From positions 5,771,501-5,835,500 of the forward strand of contig NZ_JAPEMB010000001.1 of the NCBI RefSeq assembly GCF_026343125.1: a stretch of DNA of 64,000 nt, given 5' to 3'. Under the pieces are notes generated by a model, which made no database searches, was not told where the DNA came from, and was given only the letters and a program-made list of their open reading frames with translations. Positions within the stretch are counted from its first letter, which is position 1. Each line of letters starts with the position of its first letter. Origin of the DNA: Streptomyces sp. NBC_00094 (lineage in GTDB: Bacteria; Actinomycetota; Actinomycetes; Streptomycetales; Streptomycetaceae). Position numbers and translations under genes: made by a program. This document shows positions 10,393 to 19,000 of the stretch, in pieces.

Positions 10393-10812
10393 TTAGTTGA
10401 GAAGACTTCCCTGAAGCTCCGCCCGGAGGTCAGGAGTCAGGACGCTTCCCGCGCGGTCCACGAGAAGTGCCATCTCGTAGCCCACGAGACCGATGTCGGC
10501 CTCCGGGTGGGCGAGCACGGCCAGCGAGGAGCCGTCCGAGACCGACATGATGAAGAGGAAGCCGCGCTCCATCTCCACCACGGTCTGGTTGACCGCACCA
10601 CCCTCGAAGATCCGGGACGCGCCCGCGGTCAGCGAGGTCAGTCCCGAGGCGACGGCCGCCAGCTGGTCGGCGCGGTCCCGAGGGAAACCCTCGGACATCG
10701 CCAGCAGGAGTCCGTCGGCGGAGACCACCACGGTGTGGGACACCCCGGGGGTGTTGTCCACGAAGTTGGTGATCAACCAGTTCAGATTCTGCGCCGCCTG
10801 GCTCATGCTCAC
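10393..10812 (-). CDS. cvnB: Conservon roadblock/LC7 protein CvnB (copy 1)
   Basis: Roadblock/LC7 proteins act as scaffolds or GTPase-activating partners of the CvnD GTPase (MglB-like). The protein shows the typical ADGLLLAMSEGFPRDRADQLAAV and GFLFIMSVSDGSSLAVLA segments (quoted in parts: ADGLLLAMS, FPRDRADQL, SLAVLA). GTG at 10812 has AGGAG 7 nt upstream and lies one base after the cvnA stop; ATG at 10806 is an alternative with a poor distance to the same site. It is very similar to copy 2 at 15622-16044. Confidence 0.9.
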   Translation of the reverse strand: MSMSQAAQNLNWLITNFVDNTPGVSHTVVVSADGLLLAMSEGFPRDRADQLAAVASGLTSLTAGASRIFEGGAVNQTVVEMERGFLFIMSVSDGSSLAVLAHPEADIGLVGYEMALLVDRAGSVLTPDLRAELQGSLLN

Positions 10813-10813
10813 A

Positions 10814-13800
10814 CTAACGCTCCTGGTTGTAGGTACTGCCCGGGCCGAGGCCCGATCCGTTCGTGTCCGTTCCCGCGCTGCGTCCCTGCTGGACACCGCG
10901 GCGCAGGTTGCTCAACCTGCCCCGGACGTCCTCGGGGGCGCGGGAGACCTGGGGGCCGCCCTGCGGGGTCTGCTCAGCCGTGCCCTCGACCAGGTTGGCC
11001 TTCGGGACCCGGCGGGGAAGACCGGACGAGGTGACCCCGCCCGCCTTCGGGTCCTTGAGCTTCCCGGCCCGCTGCCAGCGCTCGTCGTTGGTCGAGCGCC
11101 AGGACTCGGAGCCCTCGGCTTCGTTCTGCTGCTCCATCGACCCCGCCGGCTGTTCGGCCTGCGCCGGCTGCTGGGCCTGCGCGGCCTGCGGAGCCTGCGC
11201 GGGCGGAGCCTGTCGCGGCGCCTGCTGCGTCTGCGGAGCGACGCTGCCGCGGCGCGGCAGGCCGGCGTCGGTCAACGCGTGGCCGGCGTCCGGAGCGGGG
11301 TTCGGAGTGGGACCCGGACGGTCGAAGCCTACGCGGTCGGGGGCCTGTTCGGGAGCGCTCGGAGCAGATTCCGATTCCGCTCCGTACTGCTGCCCGTAGC
11401 CGCCCTGGTAGGCGCTCTGGTCCGGCCACTCGCCCTGGTGGGCCTGGGGTTCGAACGCATTGCCGTACTGCTGCTGTTCGACTGCCGGGGCCTCGTACGA
11501 GGCTTCCGCATAGCCGGACTGAGGGTACGCCTCGTACCCCTGCTGCGGGTACTCGCCGGCGTACTCCTGAGCCTGGCCGAAGTCCTGCTGCGGCGCGTAC
11601 TCCTGCTGCGGCTGGGCGTACTCCTGGGGCTGCGCGTACTCCTGGCCCTGGCCGTACTCGCCCGCGTACTCCTGGCCGTACGCCTCGGTCGGCGCGTACT
11701 CCTGGGCCTGGCCGTACTCCTGCTGCGGCTGTCCGAACTCCTGCGCCGCCTGCTCCGCCTCGTCGCGGAAGAGCGGCTGGTCGCCGCCCTGCGCCTGGGC
11801 GCCGAGCGTCGCACGCCGGCCCTCGCGCGTCAGTGAGCGGTTGACCGGGTCGAGCTCCTGCTCGTCGTCGCCCTGCTGCTCGTAGCGCGAGTCGTCGAAG
11901 CCGAGGTCGGCGGCGGTCAGCATCGCCTGCGGGGCCGGAGCCTCGAAGGCGTTCTGCTGCTGCCTGGGAATGATCTGCGAGACGGTGAAGTCGTCCTGGA
12001 CCGGCTGCTCGCCGCCACCACCGTGGGTGATCGCGTCCGGCAGCATGACGAGCGAGGTCGTCCCGGCCTGCTCGCCCGAGGGGCGGAGCTGGACCCGGAT
12101 GCCGTGCCGGTCGGCGAGGCGGCCGACCACGAAGAGGCCCATGCGCTGCGAGACGGCGGCGTCCACGGTCGGCGGGTTGGCCAGCTTGTGGTTGATGTCC
12201 GCGAAGTCCTCGGCGGTGAGGCCGATGCCCTTGTCGTGGATCTCGACCATCACGCGGCCGTCGGGGAGACGGGTCGCGGTGACGCGCACCTTGGTCTGCG
12301 GGGAGGAGAACGTGGTGGCGTTCTCCAGGAGCTCGGCGAGCAGGTGCACGAGGTCGGTCACGGCCTGGCCGTGGATCTCGGCCTCGGGGACGCCGGCCAG
12401 CTCGATGCGCTCGTACTGCTCCACCTCGGAGGAGGCGGCACGCATGACGTCGACCAGCGGCACCGGCTGGTCCCAGCGGCGGCCCGGCTCCTCGCCGGCG
12501 AGGACGAGGAGGTTCTCGCCGTTGCGGCGCATACGGGTCGCCAGGTGGTCCAGCTTGAAGAGGTTCTCCAGCTGGTCCGGGTCGGCCTCGTTGTTCTCCA
12601 GGTCGGTGATGAGGGTCAGCTGGCCCTCGATGAGCGACTGGTTGCGGCGCGAGAGGTTGGTGAAGATCGCGTTGACGTTGCCCCGGAGCATGGCCTGCTC
12701 GGCGGCGAGCCGCACGGCCTCGCGGTGGACCTGGTCGAAGGCGCGGGCGACCTCGCCGATCTCGTCCTGCGAGTCGATCGGGATCGGCTGTACGCGGGTG
12801 TCGACCCGGCCGGGCTCGGTACGGGACAGCTGGTCGACGAGCATCGGCAGGCGCTGCTCGGCGATGCCGAAGGCGGCGGTGCGCAGCTGCTGCATCGAGC
12901 GGCTCATCTGGCGGGCCATCATCCCGGCCAGGATGAAGGCGGTGAGCAGGGCGATGACGACGATGCCGCCGTTGACCCAGGCGTCCGTCTTGGCCTCGTC
13001 GGAGATCCTGGCGGCCTCGGCCACGGCCTTGTCGACGAGCGACTTCTCGGCCTCGGAGTAGCCCTCGAACTTGGCGGTGGCGACGGCCATCCAGGTCTCG
13101 GCCGTGATGCCCTGGGCCTTCAGGGCCGCGAGGGCCTCGGGGCTCTTGGCGGTGCCGATCGCGGAGGCCATGCCGGAGTAGACGGAGCCGTCCTTGCCCT
13201 TGGGCAGCTCGACGTCGGCGGCCTGCATCTGCTTCGCGCCCTCGGCGGCCTTGCCGGCCATGATCTTCTTGAGCAGCTCGACGTCCTCGGGCATACCGCC
13301 GGAGCTGTACTCGCCGAGGGCGATCTGCTCCAGGTAGTTGTACGAGTTGAACGCCACGGACTGCTGGGCGAAGACCGCCTCCTGGCGGCTGGGCCGGACC
13401 AGGAGCTGGGTGCCGATCGAGCGCTGCAGCGACTCGGCGCCCTTGGCGAGCTGGACCGCGTAGACGCTGCGGCCGTAGGCGGTGACGTTGCCGGTGCCGA
13501 GGCCGAGCTCGTTGGAGAACTCGGTGAGGTAGTGCTGGACGCCGGTGTACCCGAGCTGGGTGTTCACGGGGTCGAGGGAGCGGCTGTACGCGGCCTTGCG
13601 CAGCGCGTCGAGCTTCGGCTCCTCGTCCTTGAAGAGCCGCAGACGGCGCTCCAGGCCCTGGCCCGAGGGAAGGTTCCTGGCGGCCTCGTCGAACTTCACG
13701 CGGGCGGCGTCGGTCGCGGCGTACGCCTGCGTCACCACGTCGCTCTTGCGGTCCTCGGGCGTCTTCGCGGCCAGCAGGGGAGCTGCGGTCAGGTCGCGCT

Positions 13801-14128
13801 CGTTGAGGAGAGCGGTGCTGTACTCCGAGGCTGCTCGGATGATGAGCGCCGTCTTCTCGGCGTCCTGGGCCTCCTGCCAGGTGTCGATCGACCCCTTGAC
13901 CTGGAAGCCGCCCATGACGAGGCCGACGAGCACGGGTATGAGGAGGATCGCGTTCAGGCGGGTGGGCACCCGCCAGTTTCGCGGCGAGAGCTTGCTGGAG
14001 TTGCCCGGGGCGGCCGCGGTCGGCGGCGGCGTCACGGGCACGTCCGCGGGCGACACCGCTGTGCGTGACGGCGGGGTGAAGTTGCCCCGTGTCTCCTGCT
14101 CCGCGGAGCTTTCCTTGCTGCGCCTCAC
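10814..14128 (-). CDS. cvnA: Conservon sensor-like histidine kinase CvnA (copy 1)
   Basis: This 1104-residue membrane protein heads the first conservon. A proline-rich cytoplasmic N-terminus is followed by a membrane segment (LNAILLIPVLVGLVMGG), a nitrate/nitrite-sensing (NIT-type) extracytoplasmic domain, a second membrane segment (GGIVVIALLTAFILAGMM, about 390-407), a HAMP region and a HATPase_c domain (HLLAELLENATTFSSP, DKGIGL). No clear phospho-accepting H-box is visible, as is usual for CvnA. The C-terminal third is low complexity with many EYGQ/EYAQ repeats. The GTG start has AGAGG 11 nt upstream. Its ligand and output are unknown. Confidence 0.9.
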   Translation of the reverse strand: MRRSKESSAEQETRGNFTPPSRTAVSPADVPVTPPPTAAAPGNSSKLSPRNWRVPTRLNAILLIPVLVGLVMGGFQVKGSIDTWQEAQDAEKTALIIRAASEYSTALLNERDLTAAPLLAAKTPEDRKSDVVTQAYAATDAARVKFDEAARNLPSGQGLERRLRLFKDEEPKLDALRKAAYSRSLDPVNTQLGYTGVQHYLTEFSNELGLGTGNVTAYGRSVYAVQLAKGAESLQRSIGTQLLVRPSRQEAVFAQQSVAFNSYNYLEQIALGEYSSGGMPEDVELLKKIMAGKAAEGAKQMQAADVELPKGKDGSVYSGMASAIGTAKSPEALAALKAQGITAETWMAVATAKFEGYSEAEKSLVDKAVAEAARISDEAKTDAWVNGGIVVIALLTAFILAGMMARQMSRSMQQLRTAAFGIAEQRLPMLVDQLSRTEPGRVDTRVQPIPIDSQDEIGEVARAFDQVHREAVRLAAEQAMLRGNVNAIFTNLSRRNQSLIEGQLTLITDLENNEADPDQLENLFKLDHLATRMRRNGENLLVLAGEEPGRRWDQPVPLVDVMRAASSEVEQYERIELAGVPEAEIHGQAVTDLVHLLAELLENATTFSSPQTKVRVTATRLPDGRVMVEIHDKGIGLTAEDFADINHKLANPPTVDAAVSQRMGLFVVGRLADRHGIRVQLRPSGEQAGTTSLVMLPDAITHGGGGEQPVQDDFTVSQIIPRQQQNAFEAPAPQAMLTAADLGFDDSRYEQQGDDEQELDPVNRSLTREGRRATLGAQAQGGDQPLFRDEAEQAAQEFGQPQQEYGQAQEYAPTEAYGQEYAGEYGQGQEYAQPQEYAQPQQEYAPQQDFGQAQEYAGEYPQQGYEAYPQSGYAEASYEAPAVEQQQYGNAFEPQAHQGEWPDQSAYQGGYGQQYGAESESAPSAPEQAPDRVGFDRPGPTPNPAPDAGHALTDAGLPRRGSVAPQTQQAPRQAPPAQAPQAAQAQQPAQAEQPAGSMEQQNEAEGSESWRSTNDERWQRAGKLKDPKAGGVTSSGLPRRVPKANLVEGTAEQTPQGGPQVSRAPEDVRGRLSNLRRGVQQGRSAGTDTNGSGLGPGSTYNQER

Positions 14129-14499
14129 TCGACCAACAACCTCTCGGCGTCGGCACCTACGTTGTGCCGGTGTTTCGTTCAGGGCCGTACTACTCGGGAG
14201 TTCATGAATTGCAGCACGTGAAGGGGTTCGGTTCCAAACAGTGGGAAACGGCCTCTTTCAGTGGTCCAGGCCTGACATAAAACGGGCATAAAGAGCGAGC
14301 CCCGCCAAATGGCGGGGCTCAAGTGAGCGCAGTGACACCGATCGGATGCGTCGGGTGTCCGAGGCGCCCCAATTCTCTGTCGAAACGTTATGAACACGAG
14401 GGCGGCCGTGTCGAAGGACACAGACCGCCCCCAGGCAGAGGCATATGACAAAAGCACGGACCCGCCGGCTGTTCGACGGGCCGGTCCCGAGCCGCTCCG
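14129..14499. other. Spacer between the two conservons
   Basis: This 371-bp gap separates the end of conservon 2 from the start of conservon 1, both on the minus strand. It holds an imperfect hairpin at 14458-14486 just after the cvnD copy 2 stop, a perfect hairpin at 14297-14320, and about 160 bp that should contain the promoter of conservon 1. I could not assign -35/-10 elements confidently, and I see no credible gene here. Confidence 0.6.
14297..14320 (-). terminator. Hairpin separating the conservons
   Basis: GAGCCCCGCC and GGCGGGGCTC form a perfect 10-bp stem with an AAAT loop. It lies downstream of conservon 2 and upstream of conservon 1, so it probably keeps the two transcripts separate. 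Confidence 0.65.
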
Positions 14500-15081
14500 C
14501 TACTTGAGGCGGGCCATGAGGGCGTGCTCGACCAGGGTGATGAGCGCGCTCTTGGCGTCCGCGCGGTGGCGGGCGTCCGTGACGATGATGGGGGTGTCGG
14601 GCCCGATCTGCAGCGCCTCCCGTACCTCTTCGGGCTGGTAGGGCTGGTGTCCGTCGAAGCCGTTGAGGGCGATGACGAACGGCAGGCCGCTGTTCTCGAA
14701 GTAGTCGACCGCGGGGAAGCAGTCGGCGAGGCGTCGCGTGTCCACGAGGACGACGGCGCCGATGGCGCCGCGGACCAGGTCGTCCCACATGAACCAGAAG
14801 CGGTCCTGACCCGGCGTACCGAAGAGGTACAGGATCAGGTCCTGGTCCAGCGTGATGCGGCCGAAGTCCATCGCCACCGTCGTGGTGGTCTTGCCCCCGG
14901 TGTGGGTCAGGTCGTCGATCCCCGCCGAAGCGGAGGTCATCACGGCCTCGGTACGCAGCGGGTTGATCTCCGAGACGGCGCCGACGAACGTGGTCTTGCC
15001 CACGCCGAAGCCACCCGCCACCACGATCTTCGCGCTGGTGGTTGAGCGGGTCGCGCCGCCGTTAGAGCTTGCGAAGTCCAC
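14500..15081 (-). CDS. cvnD: Conservon Ras-like GTP-binding protein CvnD (copy 2)
   Basis: This is the second CvnD GTPase, 193 residues, differing from copy 1 at only a handful of positions (for example N for S near residue 7, G for D near residue 63, V for I in IIVTDA, final K for R). The P-loop GGFGVGKTT, GTPGQDRF and NGFD motifs are all present. It overlaps cvnC by 20 nt, as in copy 1. Long blocks are identical to copy 1 even at silent sites, suggesting recent recombination between the genes. Confidence 0.92.
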   Translation of the reverse strand: MDFASSNGGATRSTTSAKIVVAGGFGVGKTTFVGAVSEINPLRTEAVMTSASAGIDDLTHTGGKTTTTVAMDFGRITLDQDLILYLFGTPGQDRFWFMWDDLVRGAIGAVVLVDTRRLADCFPAVDYFENSGLPFVIALNGFDGHQPYQPEEVREALQIGPDTPIIVTDARHRADAKSALITLVEHALMARLK

Positions 15082-15466
15082 TGAGCACCCTTTCGAGCAG
15101 TGTCACGTCCGGCGTGCCGCCGGTCTCTCCGTTGCCCGGCTGGTGGATCGCCACCATGCCGGCCTCTGCCAGGTCGGCGACGAGGATCCGGGCGACACCG
15201 AGCGGCATCGACAGCAGTGCCGACACCTCGGCCACCGACTTGACCTCACGGCACAGGTGGCAGATCCGCTGGTGCTCCGGCAGCAGCGTGGCGAGGTGCG
15301 CGGGGTCGGCCGTGGTGCTGACCAGCGCCTCGATGGCGAGCTGGTAGCGCGGCCGGGTCCGGCCGCCGGTCATCGCGTACGGACGCACCAGCGGCTGGTC
15401 GCCCTCGTGTCCGTACTCGTCGACTGAGGCGCCGTACGGATCGTGAGAGGCGGGGGGCGGGGTCAT
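15062..15466 (-). CDS. cvnC: Conservon DUF742 protein CvnC (copy 2)
   Basis: This 134-residue DUF742 protein keeps the conserved core (PLVRPYAMTGGRTRPRY, LPEHQRICHLC, TLLERVLSGLRKL) with a short N-terminal tail of about 25 residues. The ATG at 15466 follows GGAGG at good spacing. Unlike copy 1, it is separated from cvnB by 155 nt that contain a strong hairpin, so its expression may be partly uncoupled from cvnAB. Confidence 0.9.
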   Translation of the reverse strand: MTPPPASHDPYGASVDEYGHEGDQPLVRPYAMTGGRTRPRYQLAIEALVSTTADPAHLATLLPEHQRICHLCREVKSVAEVSALLSMPLGVARILVADLAEAGMVAIHQPGNGETGGTPDVTLLERVLSGLRKL

Positions 15467-15552
15467 GAATCCTCCGGGCGTGACGGCGAACTTCCGCCGT
15501 CGGATGGGGCCGGTGGGGGGCCGGGTGGGGCGGCCGGACGATGAACATGTTC

Positions 15553-15580
15553 AGGGCGGTACGGAGGGGCGTACCGCCCT
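15553..15580 (-). promoter_or_regulatory. Hairpin between cvnB and cvnC of conservon 2
   Basis: AGGGCGGTACG (15553-15563) and CGTACCGCCCT (15570-15580) form a perfect 11-bp stem with a 6-nt loop inside the operon. On its minus-strand 3' side is the palindrome GAACATGTTC. It could attenuate, terminate or protect the cvnAB transcript. The equivalent gap in conservon 1 (10301-10392) has no such hairpin. Confidence 0.5.
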
Positions 15581-15621
15581 GTCGGTCGGTGCGTGGGGAG
15601 CCGAGCCGGATGTCGGGTCGG

Positions 15622-16044
15622 CTAGTGGAGCAGGCTGCCCTGGAGCTCCGCGCGGAGATCAGGGGTGAGTACGCTGCCGGCCCGGTCGACCAGCAGCGTC
15701 ATCTCGTAGCCCACGAGGCCGATGTCGCACTCGGGGTGGGCGAGCACGGCCAGCGAGGAGCCGTCCGAGACGGACATGAGGAAGAGGAAGCCGCGCTCCA
15801 TCTCCACCACGGTCTGCGCGACAGGACCGCCCTCGAAGATCCGGGACGCGCCCGCGGTCAGCGAGGTCAGTCCGGACGCGACCGCGGCGAGCTGGTCCGC
15901 GCGGTCGCGGGGGAATCCTTCGGACATGGCAAGCAGGAGTCCGTCGGCGGAGACCACCACGGTGTGGGACACCCCAGGGGTGTTGTCCACGAAGTTGGTG
16001 ATCAACCAGTTCAGATTCTGCGCCGCCTGGCTCATCGCGTTCAA
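15622..16044 (-). CDS. cvnB: Conservon roadblock/LC7 protein CvnB (copy 2)
   Basis: This roadblock/LC7 scaffold protein is the partner of the CvnD GTPase. From MSQAAQNLNWLITNF onward it matches copy 1 at nearly every residue. TTG at 16044 directly follows the cvnA TAG and has AGGAG 6 nt upstream, the same geometry as the GTG of copy 1; ATG at 16035 is the alternative start (137 residues), with a site too far away. The protein is expected at the membrane with CvnA. Confidence 0.9.
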   Translation of the reverse strand: MNAMSQAAQNLNWLITNFVDNTPGVSHTVVVSADGLLLAMSEGFPRDRADQLAAVASGLTSLTAGASRIFEGGPVAQTVVEMERGFLFLMSVSDGSSLAVLAHPECDIGLVGYEMTLLVDRAGSVLTPDLRAELQGSLLH

Positions 16045-19000
16045 CTAGCGCTCCTGCTGGTGGTTCGGACCGAGGTGGTGGTTACCCGTGGTCGAGTTAC
16101 CTGCCTGTCGGCCCTGCTGGATGCCGCGGCGCAGATTGGTGAGCCGGCCGCGGACGTCGTCGGGTGCACGCGAGACCTGGGGGCCGGCTGTGTGCGCCTG
16201 CTCCTGAGCGGTCCCGGGTACGAGGTTGGCCTTCGGCACGCGCCGGGGAAGGCCGGAGGTGGTGACGCCGCCGGCCGCGGGCTTGCGCACCCGCTCGGCC
16301 TGACGCACCAACTCGTCGTTGGGCGAGGTCCGCCAGGCGGCCCCGCCGTTCTGCCGGCCGTCACCGGCGCCGGCACCGGCCGGGCCTCCGGCCGGACGCG
16401 GCGCCGCCGGAGCGGGGGCCTGCGGGGCGGGAGCCTGCGGCGCGGCCTGCTGGCCCTGCTGCTGGCCCTGCTCCTGGTGGAACCAGTTGGTCTCCAGCGT
16501 GTCGTACAGCGGGGTACGACCGTCGCCCGGGCCACCGGCCGGCGGCAGCGCCTCCGGACGGCGGGGCTGCTGGAGCTGCGGCTGACGCGGCTGCTCGGCC
16601 TGCTGCCCGTTGACCGGACGCGGGGCGCCGAGGTCGTTGCCGCCGGACCGCTGACGCGGGGCCGGGGGCTGCTGCGGGGCCTGCTGCTGCGCCTGCGGTA
16701 CGTAGGGCTGCCGGCCGAACTGCTGCTGCTGGCCGCCCTGGTACTGCTGCGCCTGCGGGGCCTGCTGCTGCGGGGCCTGCTGCGCGCCGAAGTCGGGGCG
16801 CGGGAACTGACCGGTCGAGCCGGGACCCTGCGGGGCACCGAAGTCCGGCTGCGGGAACTGGCCCGTGGAACCGGGACCCTGCGGGGCGCCGAAGTCGGGG
16901 CGCGCGAACTGCGCCGTGGACGCCGGGTCCTGCACACCGCCCGGGTACGCCTGGACCTGCGGAGCCTGGGGCGCCTGCTGCTGCGCGCCGAAGTCGGGGC
17001 GCGGGAACTGGCCCGTGGAGCCGGGGCCCTGGGGGGCCGCCGGAGCCGCGTACCGGCCCGCCGCCTCCGGGTCCTCGTGACCGCGCGGGGCGTCCAGCGG
17101 GGACATCTCCTGCTGCGGGCGCCGCACCGGCTGCTGCGCCGGCTCGTTGCCCCAGCTCGCGGCCTGCGGGCGCTGCGGCTGCGGGTTGCCGCCCGGCAGC
17201 TCGGCGCGCGGGAAGCCGTACCCACCGGGCTGCTCGCCCTGCGGCGCCTGACCCTGCGGGGCCTGCTGCTGCGCACCGGGCCCGGCCTGCTGGCTGCCCT
17301 GGTTGGGCTGGTTGCCCCACACGTCGGTACGGGAGGGGATGGCGCTCGCCGCACCGCCGATGAGACCGCCCGCGCCGGGGCCCGGACGCAGCGGGTCCTG
17401 CTGCTGCGGGGCCTGCGGAGCCTGGGGGATCTGCGGCAGCTGCCCGGTCTGGTCCAGCTGGGCGTGCTGCGGCTGGGCCGTGCGGGACGGCTGGGGGCCG
17501 CCCGTGAGCGGGGCGCCCTCACGACCGGGCAGAGCGGCACGCGGGCTGCTCGTACCGACCTGGCCGCGGGTGGCCGCGGCACCGAGCCGGCCGGCCGCCG
17601 ACGCGGGGGCACCGCCCGGGCGTCCGCCGGCGGGGCCGCCGGCCGCGCCGGGACCGCCGGGGAGCCGGCCGCCGGGAGCGGAGGCACCCGGGGGCATCGC
17701 GCCCTGGCCGCCGGCGCCCTGCTTGGGCATGGGCTTCTTGTTGCCCTGGGCGACGTCGACCGGAAGCATGACGAGCGCGGTGGTGCCGCCCGAGTCGGAG
17801 GGGCGCAGCTGGATCCGGATGCCGTGTCGCAGGGACAGGCGGCCGACCACGAACAGACCCATGCGGCGGGAGACCGAGACGTCCACGGTGGGCGGCGAGG
17901 CGAGCCGCTCGTTGATCGCGGCGAGGTCCTCGGGGGAGAGGCCGATGCCGGTGTCGTGGATCTCGACCAGCACGCGGCCGTCGGGCAGCGCGTGACCGGT
18001 GACCCGGACCTTGGTCTGCGGGGAGGAGAACGACGTGGCGTTCTCGAGGAGCTCGGCGAGAAGGTGCACGAGGTCGTTGACGACCCGGCCGGCGACCTCG
18101 GTCGCCGGGACCGCGGCCAGCTCGATGCGCTCGTACTGCTCCACCTCGGAGGCGGCGGCACGGAGCACGTCGACCAGCGGGACCGGGCGGGTCCAGCGAC
18201 GGCCCGGCTCCTCGCCGGCGAGGACGAGGAGGTTCTCGCCGTTCCGGCGCATACGGGTGGCGAGGTGGTCGAGCTTGAACAGCGAGGAGAGCTGGTCCGG
18301 GTCGGCCTCGCGGGACTCCAGCTCGGAGATGAGCGAGAGCTGACGCTGGATGAGGCCCTGGGAACGACGCGAGAGGTTGGTGAACATCGCGTTGACGTTG
18401 CCCCGGAGGAGGGCCTGCTCGGCGGCGAGGCGGACGGCCTCGCGGTGCACGTCGTCGAAGGCCGCGGCCACCTGGCCGATCTCGTCCCGGGAGTGCACAC
18501 CGACGGACTCGACGGAGGTGTCGACGTCCTGCGGGTCCGACTCGGAGAGCTGCTTGACGAGCTCGGGCAGTCGCTCCTGGGCGACCTTGGTCGCGGTGTC
18601 CTGGAGTCGGCGCAGCGAGCGGATCATGGACCGGGCCACGACGAAGGCGCCGATGAGCGAGACGCCGAGGACGAGGAGGATCAGCGCACCGTTGATGATG
18701 GCCTCGCGCTGGGCGTCCTGCCGCAGCTCACGGGCCATGCTCTCCATGTCGCCGAGCAGACCGCGCTCGATGCGGTTCATGGCGGCGATCTTGGTGCCGT
18801 ACTCGTCGGTGAAGTTCAGGTGACCGCGCCGGGTGCCGCCGGGCATCGCCTCGTCCGACTTCAGCACGCGCTCCGCGTACTTGTCGGCGGCGATGATCGA
18901 CGGGTCTCCGGTGTTCAGCGAAGCGGTCCGCTCGTTGGCGTCACCGCCGGTCGACTCGTAGATCGCCTGGAAGGACTTGAGCTCGACGCTCTCGGAGTTG

